Shown in pieces: positions 41,647-52,443 of a stretch of DNA of 64,000 bases (positions are counted from its first letter, which is position 1; each line of letters begins with the position of its first letter). Origin of the DNA: Megamerina dolium (taxonomy: Eukaryota > Arthropoda > Insecta > Diptera > Megamerinidae). The position numbers and the translations under genes are program-made. The notes below the pieces were generated by a model. The model was not told the origin of the DNA, did no database searches, and saw nothing but the letters and a program-made list of their open reading frames with translations. The stretch lies in assembly GCA_963854835.1 (NCBI GenBank), contig OY978525.1, forward strand, positions 49,300,929 through 49,364,928, read 5' to 3'.

Positions 41647-43008
41647 TTGACGTCGAAGCCAACGACAAAAGCTAGTGTATCAGCACCAAGCAATTCGCCA
41701 AAGACAACAAAAACCACAGGTGCAATTCCCCGACAATATCAAACTCGATTAAAAACATCTCGTGCTCAACAAAGCCAAGTACAAAACCCATTAGATTGGC
41801 CATTGCCGTGCTCTCCTAATATAAATTTACCGATACGTCGTCCTATAAATACCCAGGCAGAGAGAATTGATCCTCAAATTGATTCAAATTCACAACAGAA
41901 TAACGTAGATCTGACAACAATAGTATCCGATCTGTCCACTATGATCGAACAACAGTTGAAGATAGGTTTAGACAACATAAACAATAATGTTGAAACACGG
42001 CTGCAACAAATTCAAATGAATAATAGCTTTGAGCCTGAATGGCCAACAGAATTGCCATTTAATGGCAACGAAAACAACGCTTATACTCAACATTCATCGT
42101 ATCGTCCAGGTCATCCACAGCCTCAATCTTTTCCTAATGCATCTTCACATGCCATAGTTGGAAACACAGGGTCCTCTAATGTAAATCCCGAAAAAGTATC
42201 GAATATAATCCAAGGATGGAGAATTCAATTTGACGGCTCCTTGTCAGGTCCAACGGTTGAAAAATTTATTTATCAATTAACAGCACTGACCAAGGATTGT
42301 TTACAAGGCAACTTTCACTTGCTATGTGATCACAGCTACCTATTATTCACCGGTCAGGCTCGTGATTGGTATTGGAGATATAGAAGAAACGTTGATCGAA
42401 TTAGGTGGGAACCCCTTTGTGAAGCATTGATGTATCATTTCAAGGACCCGCGAAATGATACTGATATAAGAGAATTGATTCGTGATAGGAAACAACGCGC
42501 TGTGGAAAGTTTTGAAGATTTCCTCAACTCGGTGTTAAAACTGACTGATCGGTTGCATACTACTCTACCAGAGCATGAGCTTATAGAAATATTACAGAGA
42601 AATTTACGTGCGGAGATACGTCAGCAATTGTTCATGATACAAATCCACAGTGTGTCACATTTACGTAGCTTATGTCAACGTAGGGAAGCAATATGCTTGC
42701 CATTGGTGACATATAATAGAGCTAGGTATGTACCTAGACAAAACAACATCATACGTGAAGTACATGAATCAGTCATTACACCACAGGGAGAGTGTAATGC
42801 AGAAAGTGTTAATGCAATCAGTGAACAATCACTGACATGTTGGAACTGCAGGAAGCCTGGACACCGTTATCACGACTGTATCGAGGAACGTACCGTGTTT
42901 TGCTATGGCTGTGGAGCCACCAACACGTACAAGCCGAATTGTGCCAAATGCAACGGTCCAAAAAACCTCCAACTAAGCGAGAACAAAATTACCAGTTCTC
43001 GCTCATGA
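41647..43008 (+). CDS. Gag of the Osvaldo/Ulysses-like gypsy element
   Basis: The frame is open for 453 codons after a TAG at 41644, but its first codon is TTG. The first in-frame ATG is at 41941 (MIEQQLKIGL). Either Gag starts there or an original ATG at 41647 has mutated. A Pro/Gln/Asn-rich N-terminus is followed by a capsid-like region (WRIQFDGSLSGPTVEKFIYQ; LFTGQARDWYWRYRR; FKDPRNDTDIRELIRDRKQ; ELIEILQRNLRAEIRQQL). Next is one CCHC knuckle (CWNCRKPGHRYHDC) and a second cysteine cluster (CYGCGATNTYKPNCAKC) without the usual histidine. Pol overlaps its end in the -1 frame. Confidence 0.85.
   Translation: MTSKPTTKASVSAPSNSPKTTKTTGAIPRQYQTRLKTSRAQQSQVQNPLDWPLPCSPNINLPIRRPINTQAERIDPQIDSNSQQNNVDLTTIVSDLSTMIEQQLKIGLDNINNNVETRLQQIQMNNSFEPEWPTELPFNGNENNAYTQHSSYRPGHPQPQSFPNASSHAIVGNTGSSNVNPEKVSNIIQGWRIQFDGSLSGPTVEKFIYQLTALTKDCLQGNFHLLCDHSYLLFTGQARDWYWRYRRNVDRIRWEPLCEALMYHFKDPRNDTDIRELIRDRKQRAVESFEDFLNSVLKLTDRLHTTLPEHELIEILQRNLRAEIRQQLFMIQIHSVSHLRSLCQRREAICLPLVTYNRARYVPRQNNIIREVHESVITPQGECNAESVNAISEQSLTCWNCRKPGHRYHDCIEERTVFCYGCGATNTYKPNCAKCNGPKNLQLSENKITSSRS
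42960..42966 (+). promoter_or_regulatory. Slippery heptamer AAAAAAC for -1 frameshifting
   Basis: In the Gag frame it reads CCA AAA AAC, the canonical X XXY YYZ arrangement. A one-base backward slip enters the Pol frame at CCT CCA ACT, matching the frame that encodes protease and RT. The Gag stop lies 40 bases further on. Confidence 0.75.
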
Positions 43009-46000
43009 ACAATACAAAGGAATCAACATCACAAACAGACATACAAAATATAACAATAATACTCAAACGTGACACCGACAAACAACAATTACTGGAAAGA
43101 ACAACCAAACCATACCATCAAAGATTAACCGAATATGAACAAATTAGGAAACAAATATTTAACAACGTAGAATCTCTACAAAGCAATACCAAGAAGACAT
43201 GCAATATTAGCGGGCCAAAGAAGTCAACATTAAGGTTGCGGAGCTTTTGGAAAAACGTTACTACACAACGTCAGAGGCTGACAAAGACAATTTCTTCAGT
43301 TCAGAGAATACATAATGACATACGCCCATATGCACATGTGAAGATTTTAGGCAATTCATACCTCGGGTTATTAGACAGTGGGGCCTCTGTCACCTGTGCT
43401 GGCGGTAATGCCGCTATACAATTTATGCAAGTTGAGTACAAGGAAATGCATTTATCAGTGAGAACAGCTGATGGAACAACACAAAAAGTAATAGGCATTA
43501 TTACACCAGACATTGGGTATGGTGACCAAATAAAGCGCGTACCGATTTATATTGTACCTAGCCTCAAACAAGATTTGTATTTAGGTTACAATTTTTGGGA
43601 ACTAATGGGAATTGAAATTTCAAGTAAACAAGCAGATTGTGTTAGTGTTATTGAAGAAGACGCAGACACAATTGGTACTAATATGCATACTTTATCACAT
43701 GAACAAAAGCGGAAATTAGATGTTGTTGTCAATCTTTTTCCTTCTTTTACTAAAGAAGGACTGGGCAAAGCATCTCTGTTGGAGCATGTAATTGAAGTAA
43801 AAGAAAATACTCGTCCCATAAAACAAAGATATTACCCAGTATCCCCTGCCGTTGAAAAACTTATGCGTGAAGAGATCGAGAAGATGTTAGAATTGGGGGT
43901 CATCGAAGAGTCACACAGTGCGTGGAGTAGTCCAGTAGTATTGGTACGACAAAAAGAGGGCACTCGGCTGTGTTTAGACTCGCGAAAGCTTAACAGCGTA
44001 ACGGTACGTGATGCATACCCGATTCCTATAATCGAAGGAATATTGAGCAGATTGCCTAAAGCGCAATTCATCACTGCTTTAGATTTAAAGAAAGCATTTT
44101 GGCAAATTGGCCTAGATGAAAATTCACGAGCTTTTACAGCGTTCACAGTCCCCAATTGCCCACTATACCAATACACTGTGATGCCATTCGGGTTGTGTAA
44201 CGCTCCACAAACTATGTGTCGCTTAATGGACCGTGTTGTTCCTCCAAATTTACGCAATCGCGTTTTTGTATACTTAGATGATTTACTTGTCTTATCGGAG
44301 AATTTTGAAGAGCATTTAGAATTGCTTACAGAGGTTGCTTTCCACATTCGTAAAGCTGGTTTAACGCTGAACATTGGAAAAAGTAGGTTCTGTCTGAAGG
44401 AAGTCAACTATTTGGGTTATGTAGTAGGGTATGGAATAATAAAAACCGATCCTAATAAGGTTTCCGCAATCACATCATATCCACAGCCAGCTTCTGTCCG
44501 ACAATTATGCCGATTTCTAGGCATGGCAGGCTGGTACAGACGTTTCATAAGCAATTTTGCCGCCTTGACAACCCCATTGACAGATCTACTCAAAAAGAGC
44601 CAACCGTTTAAATGGACAAATGAAGCGCAATCAGCGTTTGAACAGTTAAAATGTAATTTGACTTTTGCTCCAATTTTAGCAACACCTAATTTCAATAAGT
44701 CATTTTGCATTCAATGCGATGCATCTTCTACTGGTATTGGGGGTGTACTAACACAACGTAATGACAAAGACGTAGAGGTACCAATAGCGTTTGTGTCTCA
44801 AAAACTAAACACGGCTCAGCGAAAATATAGCGTCACTGAACAAGAGTGTCTTGCGGCATTAGTATGTTTGAAAAAGTTTAGGCCATACGTGGAAGGTCAA
44901 GATTTTACAATAATTACAGATCATGCAAGCCTAAAATGGTTAATGCGTCAACCGGACCTCTCAGGACGACTTGCACGATGGTCGCTGAAAATCCAGGGTT
45001 ATACATTCAAAATAGAACATAGAAGGGGTTCTGAAAATGTGGTGCCGGATGCGTTGTCTCGTATCGAAGCTAATGATGCATTACAACTGGATGTTATTGA
45101 CAATTTGAAGCCATTGATAGATTTAGGATCTGAGCATTTTTCATCTGAGGAATATACTCATCTAAAACAGCAAGTATATGCTAACAGTAGCAAGTTACCA
45201 GATCTAAAACTAAAAGATAATTACGTTTATCGTCGCTGTGTACATGCCGACGGAAATAAGATGCAAGAGGCCAACAGCTGGAAGTTATGGGTACCATCAG
45301 CGTTAAAACATGATGTAATAAAAATCTCTCACGAGTCGCCTATGTCAGCACATGGAAGAATTGCAAAGACCATGGAAAAATTACGGCGGAACCTATATTG
45401 GCCACAGATGTATAAAGATGTACGTAATTATATACAGAACTGCAATACATGCAAGGAAACGAAACCACAAAATAAGATACAACGACCACCTATGGGTGAA
45501 CAATCAAAATCAGATCGGCCTTTCCAAAAATTGCATATTGATCTTATTGGTCCATTTCCGCGTTCAAAGTCTGGTAACATAGGCATTTTAATCATATTAG
45601 ACCACCTGAGCAAATTTCCGCTTTTATATCCTCTCAAGAAGTTCACTGCCAAAAAAATTGTTGAATTCCTCGAAAACCATGTATTTACAATATTCGGTGT
45701 ACCAGAGACGATGGTCAGCGACAATGGTGCACAGTTTAAATCAAAAGAATTTAATTCCTTCTTGCAACAATACGGCACTAAACACGTATATACGGCGATA
45801 TATTCACCTCAATCAAATGCGTCGGAACGAGTAAATCGTTCTATTATTTGTGGTATACGTGCATACTTGCAACAGGATCAAAGGCAATGGTATTGTTACT
45901 TGCATTATATCGCCATGGCATTGCGGTCATCATACCATCAGGCCATCAATAGGTCACCTTATTTCGTTCTGTTTGGTCAGCAAATGATAGAGCATGGTAA

Positions 46001-46355
46001 TTCATATGATTTGCTGCGGAAGTTACAAGCATTGGATACAGGTGAACGCATATTACATGAAGACAAGATGCTTTGCGTTAGAGACGATGTTAAAAAATGT
46101 ATCGAAAAAGCATATAACACCAACGCCAAAGCGTACAACTTGCGCAGTAATTCTACTTTTAATTACACACCTGGGCAATTGGTATATAGGCGCAACTTCG
46201 CTCAAAGCGACAAAACAAAAAGGTTCAACGCAAAGCTTGCCAAGCAATCATTGAGGGCAAGAATTGTTGAAAAAGTGGGTAAATGCTTGTATAAAATAGC
46301 GGATGACAAGGGCAAAGACTTAGGAGTTTTTCACGCTAAGGATTTACACACGTAA
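42966..46355 (+). CDS. Pol: protease, RT, RNase H, integrase
   Basis: An uninterrupted frame of about 1,130 codons downstream of the frameshift site; it stays open upstream to an ATG at 42837 inside gag. Protease active site LLDSGASVT (about 43372). RT contains LDLKKAFWQIGL (44080), MPFGLCNAPQTM (44180) and VYLDDLLVLS (44268). RNase H has CDASSTGIGG (44718), TEQECLAAL (E) and ITDHASLKW (D). Integrase zinc motif: H in SHESPMSAHG (45330) to CNTC (45440). Catalytic core: D in HIDLIGPFP (45538), D in VSDNGAQF (45717) and E in SNASERVNR (45818). Length and order are those of a full Ty3/gypsy Pol, so it may be active. Confidence 0.93.
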   Translation, partial: PPTKREQNYQFSLMNNTKESTSQTDIQNITIILKRDTDKQQLLERTTKPYHQRLTEYEQIRKQIFNNVESLQSNTKKTCNISGPKKSTLRLRSFWKNVTTQRQRLTKTISSVQRIHNDIRPYAHVKILGNSYLGLLDSGASVTCAGGNAAIQFMQVEYKEMHLSVRTADGTTQKVIGIITPDIGYGDQIKRVPIYIVPSLKQDLYLGYNFWELMGIEISSKQADCVSVIEEDADTIGTNMHTLSHEQKRKLDVVVNLFPSFTKEGLGKASLLEHVIEVKENTRPIKQRYYPVSPAVEKLMREEIEKMLELGVIEESHSAWSSPVVLVRQKEGTRLCLDSRKLNSVTVRDAYPIPIIEGILSRLPKAQFITALDLKKAFWQIGLDENSRAFTAFTVPNCPLYQYTVMPFGLCNAPQTMCRLMDRVVPPNLRNRVFVYLDDLLVLSENFEEHLELLTEVAFHIRKAGLTLNIGKSRFCLKEVNYLGYVVGYGIIKTDPNKVSAITSYPQPASVRQLCRFLGMAGWYRRFISNFAALTTPLTDLLKKSQPFKWTNEAQSAFEQLKCNLTFAPILATPNFNKSFCIQCDASSTGIGGVLTQRNDKDVEVPIAFVSQKLNTAQRKYSVTEQECLAALVCLKKFRPYVEGQDFTIITDHASLKWLMRQPDLSGRLARWSLKIQGYTFKIEHRRGSENVVPDALSRIEANDALQLDVIDNLKPLIDLGSEHFSSEEYTHLKQQVYANSSKLPDLKLKDNYVYRRCVHADGNKMQEANSWKLWVPSALKHDVIKISHESPMSAHGRIAKTMEKLRRNLYWPQMYKDVRNYIQNCNTCKETKPQNKIQRPPMGEQSKSDRPFQKLHIDLIGPFPRSKSGNIGILIILDHLSKFPLLYPLKKFTAKKIVEFLENHVFTIFGVPETMVSDNGAQFKSKEFNSFLQQYGTKHVYTAIYSPQSNASERVNRSIICGIRAYLQQDQRQWYCYLHYIAMALRSSYHQAINRSPYFVLFGQQMIEHGNSYDLLRKLQALDTGERILHEDKMLCVRDDVKKCIEKAYNTNAKAYNLRSNSTFNYTPGQLVYRRNFAQSDKTKRFNAKLAKQSLRARIVEKVGKCLYKIADDKGKDLGVFHAKDLHT

Positions 46356-46419
46356 ACCATATCATTTTTTTTTTTAATACATCTTGTTTGTATGCACAAA
46401 CCTTCCAAACAACCTGTGC
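46356..46419 (+). other. Pol-to-LTR interval lacking a clear polypurine tract
   Basis: 64 bases including a poly(T) run. The sequence immediately before the LTR is CCAAACAACCTGTGC, not purine-rich. Confidence 0.6.
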
Positions 46420-48351
46420 TGTAACATGAACCTCACTTCGACCAACTCCTGCTCACGGTATATATTTTACATCCACATCTCTGGTTGTACATCTGTTAAT
46501 TCTTTTCCCTTGCGTGCATTTATAATGACATGCATAAATCGTATGATCTTTTTTTTTCTTTTTTTTTCTCTCCCTCACTTCTTCTCTTCCCTCTCTCAAA
46601 TATGTATAGGTCGTGTCTTCCTCCATTCAAGCATAGTATGAATAACTATAATTCGGATGATCTAATCTCTTTACTTACCATTAGAGAGGAAGAGAGAATA
46701 GGAGTAACTGTCCAGTCAATTAAGAGAGCCCTTCGTGGTATAGATAATCATGATCCTACAAGATCATTGGTTGGTGTAACAGAGTAAGAAGATATCTGTG
46801 CAATTGCAGAGAAGGGGATCAGTGTTGGTGAGGTGAGGAAGGTGAAGGTGTATATGGCGGAGAAGGAGAAAAAAAAAACAAACAAAAAAAACAAAAACAA
46901 AAACAAAATACAAATTTAAGTGGCGTGATCGATTCTTGCGGTATTCTTCCAATACGATCCGATGTTTGTGAACAATGATCATATATAAGAGCGGACAATT
47001 AAGAAATGGGGGTTAGTCGAGGAGATATTACATCGAAGTCAAAAATGAGTGGTCATGCAGTACGACCCAAAAGTTAGTGAAAAAAAAAAAAATTAAATGT
47101 AAATTTTTCCTTCTTCTTCTCCTTCGATGTTTAATACATAGAATACACTAATGAATATAAGAATGATCAACCGGGGAGGAAAACTAAATTAATACGATTA
47201 AGTACAGTTCGCGAAAAAAATAAAAGGCGACAGTGAAGACACCCGAGGGGGCAGATGAGTGTAATTCGTCGTTCAACTAATACTTGATACCTAAAACCTA
47301 ATTAAAATGATTAAAAGGGATAACATGGTTTTTATGGGTAGTGGCAGAAATAATGAGGTTCAATAACCAATTCGGAAAAAAAAGGAACTAAGGGTTAAAT
47401 ACGAGTAATTGCCATGCCTAAAACATAATTGAAAGAACTAAAATGAATAACAAAATTTATAAGTAGTGATGAAAGTAATGTGATTCGATAAATAATTCGA
47501 AATTATAAAGAACTAAAAACCCCCAATGGAACAGAAAAATAAGAACACGAGAAGTACATATATATATACATATATTAATGAAATACAAGATATATAATAT
47601 CCAAGAATTAAAAATGTTGAACAATTTTAAACAAAATGAGAGAAGAGGTGTAAGAAAATCAACGATTCGAAAACTTCAACACATCGATCTGGCAACAACA
47701 ACAACATGGCGAAGGGTAGAGTAAGGTATGAAATTATGGAATTACGGGGGTTACAATTAATTTTGCCTATATATGTATATGTAGAAGAAAAATAAATTGT
47801 AAGAGGGAAATTCGGATTGTTTTAAATTCCTTTTAGACTAAGTACTAACCACAGTGTATAGTTTTAAGAACATTCTGTAAAAACAAAAAAACGGAGAAGA
47901 AGAAGGTAAGACGTGAATTAAATAAAGAAAAAAAAGGTAATAGAATAATATAGATGTATATATATGGATTGTTAAAAAGAAAAAAATTATTTCAGTGATT
48001 CCCCATAATGGTTTGCCGAGGTTAAATTAACCTTCCTCAGGCAGCAGCATACCTCTCTCCTGGATGCATTGGGCCTAATGTAAGAAACGGCAATTAGGCT
48101 TGGTAGGGAGGGCGATATGGTGAGAAGGGCGGTCTTGCCAGTATTTCTCTTTTTTTTTTTCCTTCGACTCGAATAGGCTTTTTGGCACGATTTTTTTTTT
48201 TGTAGTGATCTGCCTCTTATGTGCTTTGCAAATTCGAACCCCCCCAACCGGCTGAGTCTAGCATCAATACAGACAGCGTGCACACTTGGCAGAGCACATG
48301 AGACGTGATGCTTCGACTCACGAGCGCGAAATTAATTTAATATTCATTAAA
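46420..48351 (+). repeat. 3' LTR, 1,932 bp
   Basis: TGTAACATGA to ATTCATTAAA. The last bases differ from the 5' LTR (ATTACA) by one substitution. Followed by the TGTA target duplication at 48352. Confidence 0.92.
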
Positions 48352-48532
48352 TGTAATCGGCCAGATAGAAAGGCCAGGGTTATGCATACGTTGCGGAGAA
48401 AGCGGACACATGATACGAGATTGCATAAATCCCCCAAAATGCTGTCTCTGCGCACATAAAAATTTTAAGGAACTAAATCTTATACCAGGTACGAGCAAAT
48501 GTGCAGCTTATAAGAAACCAGCGAAGAGATGA
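48352..48532 (+). pseudogene. R1-like ORF1, 3' part with second zinc knuckle (unit A)
   Basis: Continues the ORF1 cut at 38703: knuckle CIRCGESGHMIRDC (about 48389-48430), then CCLCAHKNF, ending YKKPAKR with a TGA at 48530. The ORF2 ATG at 48529 overlaps that stop (ATGA), a usual arrangement for coupled translation in such LINEs. Repeated at 49920-50100. Confidence 0.8.
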
Positions 48533-49090
48533 TGAAGATACTTCAAGCAAACCTACATAGAAGTAAAACAGCTGATGCGCTTTTACCTCAGATAGTCGCA
48601 GAACATGAAGTTGATATGGTGATTATCAGTGAGTAATACAAGAAAATTGAAAGCGGAACATGGCTTGAAGATGACGCGTAAACAGCAGCCATTTGGATAC
48701 CTACAACCAGCAGCATTCAGGTCACTGACAGCGGCATAGGATCTTCTTACGTTTATGTAGATATTAAGAGTGTTACATTGGTGAGTTGTTATCTTACTCC
48801 GAGCGATGATATAATGACCTTCCAGGATAAACTGAAGGACATCGAAGACAAGGCTCTAGAACTCGAAGGAGCTTTCGTTGTAGCAGGTGACTTGAACTCC
48901 CGTGCTCCAGAGTGGGGTATGCCAACGATGAACGCCCGAGGTCGTAGGGTAGTGGACATGGCTTCAAGTCTTAGCCTTTTTGCTATAAACACGGGCACAG
49001 CAAGGACGTTTAGACGGCCAGGCTGCGAGAGCACCACACCAGACATAACGTTTGCTACAGAATCAATAGCTGGGTAAATTATTTGCTGGA
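48529..49090 (+). pseudogene. R1-like ORF2 endonuclease fragment (unit A)
   Basis: Begins MMKILQANLHRSKTADALL, the classic R1 endonuclease start. Stops occur at about 48634 and 48679. VSCYLTPSDDI, FVVAGDLNSRAPEWG and TPDITFA follow, then a stop at 49075. The tandem duplication edge at 49090 truncates it; the same sequence continues into RT only in unit B. Confidence 0.82.
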
Positions 49091-49096
49091 GTGTAT

Positions 49097-50658
49097 AACA
49101 GAAAAATAAGAACACGAGAAGTACATATATATATACATATATTAATGAAATACAAGATATATAATATCCAAGAATTAAAAATGTTGAACAATTTTAAACA
49201 AAATGAGAGAAGAGGTGTAAGAAAATCAACGATTCGAAAACTTCAACACATCGATCTGGCAACAACAACAACATGGCGAAGGGTAGAGTAAGGTATGAAA
49301 TTATGGAATTACGGGGGTTACAATTAATTTTGCCTATATATGTATATGTAGAAGAAAAATAAATTGTAAGAGGGAAATTCGGATTGTTTTAAATTCCTTT
49401 TAGACTAAGTACTAACCACAGTGTATAGTTTTAAGAACATTCTGTAAAAACAAAAAAACGGAGAAGAAGAAGGTAAGACGTGAATTAAATAAAGAAAAAA
49501 AAAGGTAATAGAATAATATAGATGTATATATATGGATTGTTAAAAAGAAAAAAATTATTTCAGTGATTCCCCATAATGGTTTGCCGAGGTTAAATTAACC
49601 TTCCTCAGGCAGCAGCATACCTCTCTCCTGGATGCATTGGGCCTAATGTAAGAAACGGCAATTAGGCTTGGTAGGGAGGGCGATATGGTGAGAAGGGCGG
49701 TCTTGCCAGTATTTCTCTTTTTTTTTTTCCTTCGACTCGAATAGGCTTTTTGGCACGATTTTTTTTTTTGTAGTGATCTGCCTCTTATGTGCTTTGCAAA
49801 TTCGAACCCCCCCAACCGGCTGAGTCTAGCATCAATACAGACAGCGTGCACACTTGGCAGAGCACATGAGACGTGATGCTTCGACTCACGAGCGCGAAAT
49901 TAATTTAATATTCATTAAATGTAATCGGCCAGATAGAAAGGCCAGGGTTATGCATACGTTGCGGAGAAAGCGGACACATGATACGAGATTGCATAAATCC
50001 CCCAAAATGCTGTCTCTGCGCACATAAAAATTTTAAGGAACTAAATCTTATACCAGGTACGAGCAAATGTGCAGCTTATAAGAAACCAGCGAAGAGATGA
50101 TGAAGATACTTCAAGCAAACCTACATAGAAGTAAAACAGCTGATGCGCTTTTACCTCAGATAGTCGCAGAACATGAAGTTGATATGGTGATTATCAGTGA
50201 GTAATACAAGAAAATTGAAAGCGGAACATGGCTTGAAGATGACGCGTAAACAGCAGCCATTTGGATACCTACAACCAGCAGCATTCAGGTCACTGACAGC
50301 GGCATAGGATCTTCTTACGTTTATGTAGATATTAAGAGTGTTACATTGGTGAGTTGTTATCTTACTCCGAGCGATGATATAATGACCTTCCAGGATAAAC
50401 TGAAGGACATCGAAGACAAGGCTCTAGAACTCGAAGGAGCTTTCGTTGTAGCAGGTGACTTGAACTCCCGTGCTCCAGAGTGGGGTATGCCAACGATGAA
50501 CGCCCGAGGTCGTAGGGTAGTGGACATGGCTTCAAGTCTTAGCCTTTTTGCTATAAACACGGGCACAGCAAGGACGTTTAGACGGCCAGGCTGCGAGAGC
50601 ACCACACCAGACATAACGTTTGCTACAGAATCAATAGCTGGGTAAATTATTTGCTGGA
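49097..50658. repeat. Tandem duplication across LTR/LINE border, unit B
   Basis: Second unit, joined through about six filler bases (TGTATA, 49091-49096). It contains a third partial LTR (49097-49919) and a second TGTA, zinc knuckle and endonuclease segment. Confidence 0.93.
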
Positions 50659-51911
50659 GGGTACTAGAGGATTTCACGGCCAGTGACATCAGTACATCTC
50701 TTACTCTTATCAGTTTCAAGGCCAAAAAGATACACCAGTGGATGGCAGAATGCGTCTGCCTGTAGTGTAGACGCATTCTAATAAGGGCCAGACGTAGAGA
50801 AAACTTTATTATAGAGAGTGCAGTATACAAGAATGCAAAGGCAGAACTCAAGTCTGCTATTTTCCGCAGCAAAAATGAAAAGTGGGCAGAACTATGCAAA
50901 GAAGTAAACAACGATCCCTGGGGACTAGGATACAAAATCGTTATGAAGAAACTACGTAGCAAAGTTGTGACAAATGATATGGATGAAGAAACAATGGAGA
51001 ATATAGTCTCGACCTTGTTTCCACAACATCCCTTACGGCCGGAGGAACAAGTTAGAGGACCAGGAGAAATTCTGCTTTTCAGCGAAGAAGAACTAGAATA
51101 TGCAGCAAGTACGCTTAAAAATAAGAGGGACCAGGCCCCGGCAAAGTGCCAGGAGAAGTATTAAAGAAACTTGTACACCACCAGCCGCAGGTACTGTTAG
51201 ATATGTACAACGCATGTCTCAAAGAAGGGATATTTCCAGAGGTAAGGAAGAACCAACAACTAATTCTGGTAAGCAAAGGCAATGGTGACCCAATGACACC
51301 AGGTGCATATCGCCCACTCTGTATGCTTGATACAGCTGGGAAATTATTAGAGCAGCTTCTTAAACCTCGTATCACAGCTGCAATACAAGCAGCTAGCGGG
51401 CTCAGTGACAGACAGCATGGCTTTAGAATAGGGAGGTCTACCGTGGGAGCGATTCAAGAAGTGGTGGAAGCAGCCTCGATAACAAAAAGAGGTAACCACT
51501 ATTCTAGACCAGTAGTCTTGCTAGCGACCCTAGATGATAGAAACGCGTTCAACAGCGTGAAATGGTCGGACATGATAGAAGCCTTAGAACAACGCCTCCG
51601 GATACCTGCATACTTGAGTAGAATGATACGCAGCTATTTATGTGACCACGTACTCACATACAATACAAACGCTGGACCAAAGACGAAAAAAATAACGGCC
51701 TGGAATATAAGTTACGATGAAATACTACGCATAGAAATGCCAGACGATACATTCCTAGTGGGCTTTGCAGATGATATTGCAGCCGTTATAACTGCGAGAA
51801 ATACAGTAGAAGCACAACGAAAACTCAATCAAGTGATGATACGCACGCAAGAATGGCTAAATTCCCACGGACTTCAGTTAGCAGCGCAGAAAACTGAACT
51901 GCTGCTCATAT

Positions 51912-52151
51912 CGGGGCGTAAAATTCCTTTGGAGATCGATATGTGCATAAACGACGAACAAATAACTACACAGAAGGTGGTTACATATCTAGGAGTTAGA
52001 TTGTACTCCAAGCTCACATATACGGCACAATTGCAGTATGCTACGAACAAAGCAGCTAAAGTTACAGCATCACTAAGCATACTGATGGCAAACATCAGTG
52101 GACTGTTGCCTAGCAAGCGTAAAGTCTTAAAGGTGGTAAACCATTCCATCC
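51912..52151. repeat. 240-bp direct repeat, first copy
   Basis: CGGGGCGTAAAATTCCTTTGG to AACCATTCCATCC within the RT. The second copy lies 292 bp downstream with a few substitutions. Confidence 0.88.
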
Positions 52152-52203
52152 TACTATATGGATGTGAACTATGGACCGACACACTCAAAACGGGGCGTCA
52201 TAA

Positions 52204-52443
52204 CGGGGCGTCAAATTCCTTTGGAGATCGATATGTGCATAAACGACGAACAAATAACTACACAGAAGGTGGTTAAATATCTAGGAGTTAGATTGTACTC
52301 CATGCTCACATATACGGCACAATTGCAGTATGCTACGAACAAAGCAGCTAAAGTTACAGCATCACTAAGCAGACTGATGGCAAACATCAGTGGACTGTTG
52401 CCTAGCAAGCGTAAAGTCTTAAAGGTGGTAAACCATTCCATCC
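52204..52443. repeat. 240-bp direct repeat, second copy
   Basis: Copy of 51912-52151 after a 52-bp spacer that itself contains an extra GGGGCGTC. Confidence 0.88.

Larger units (their letters stand above)
38704..48351 (+). mobile_element. Ty3/gypsy element, Osvaldo/Ulysses-like, nearly complete
   Basis: 9,648 bp: 5' LTR (1,928 bp), tRNA-Lys primer site, Gag, Pol in the -1 frame, 3' LTR (1,932 bp), and TGTA target duplication. LTRs near 1.9 kb with a tRNA-Lys site are features of the Osvaldo and Ulysses elements of Drosophila. The clade call is inference from those and the Pol motifs. LTRs differ only at scattered bases and homopolymers, so the insertion is recent. No envelope-like frame lies between Pol and the 3' LTR. 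Confidence 0.93.
47530..49090. repeat. Tandem duplication across LTR/LINE border, unit A
   Basis: From AACAGAAAAATAAGAACACG inside the 3' LTR to TTTGCTGGAG inside the LINE endonuclease. Repeats at 49097-50658 at an offset of 1,567-1,568 bp. The only difference I noticed is one A in a homopolymer near 47935. Confidence 0.93.

Noticed and set aside
46356..46640. Envelope-like third gene after Pol in the long-LTR gypsy element
   Set aside because: Only 64 bases separate Pol and the LTR; the frame at 46384-46641 runs into LTR sequence.
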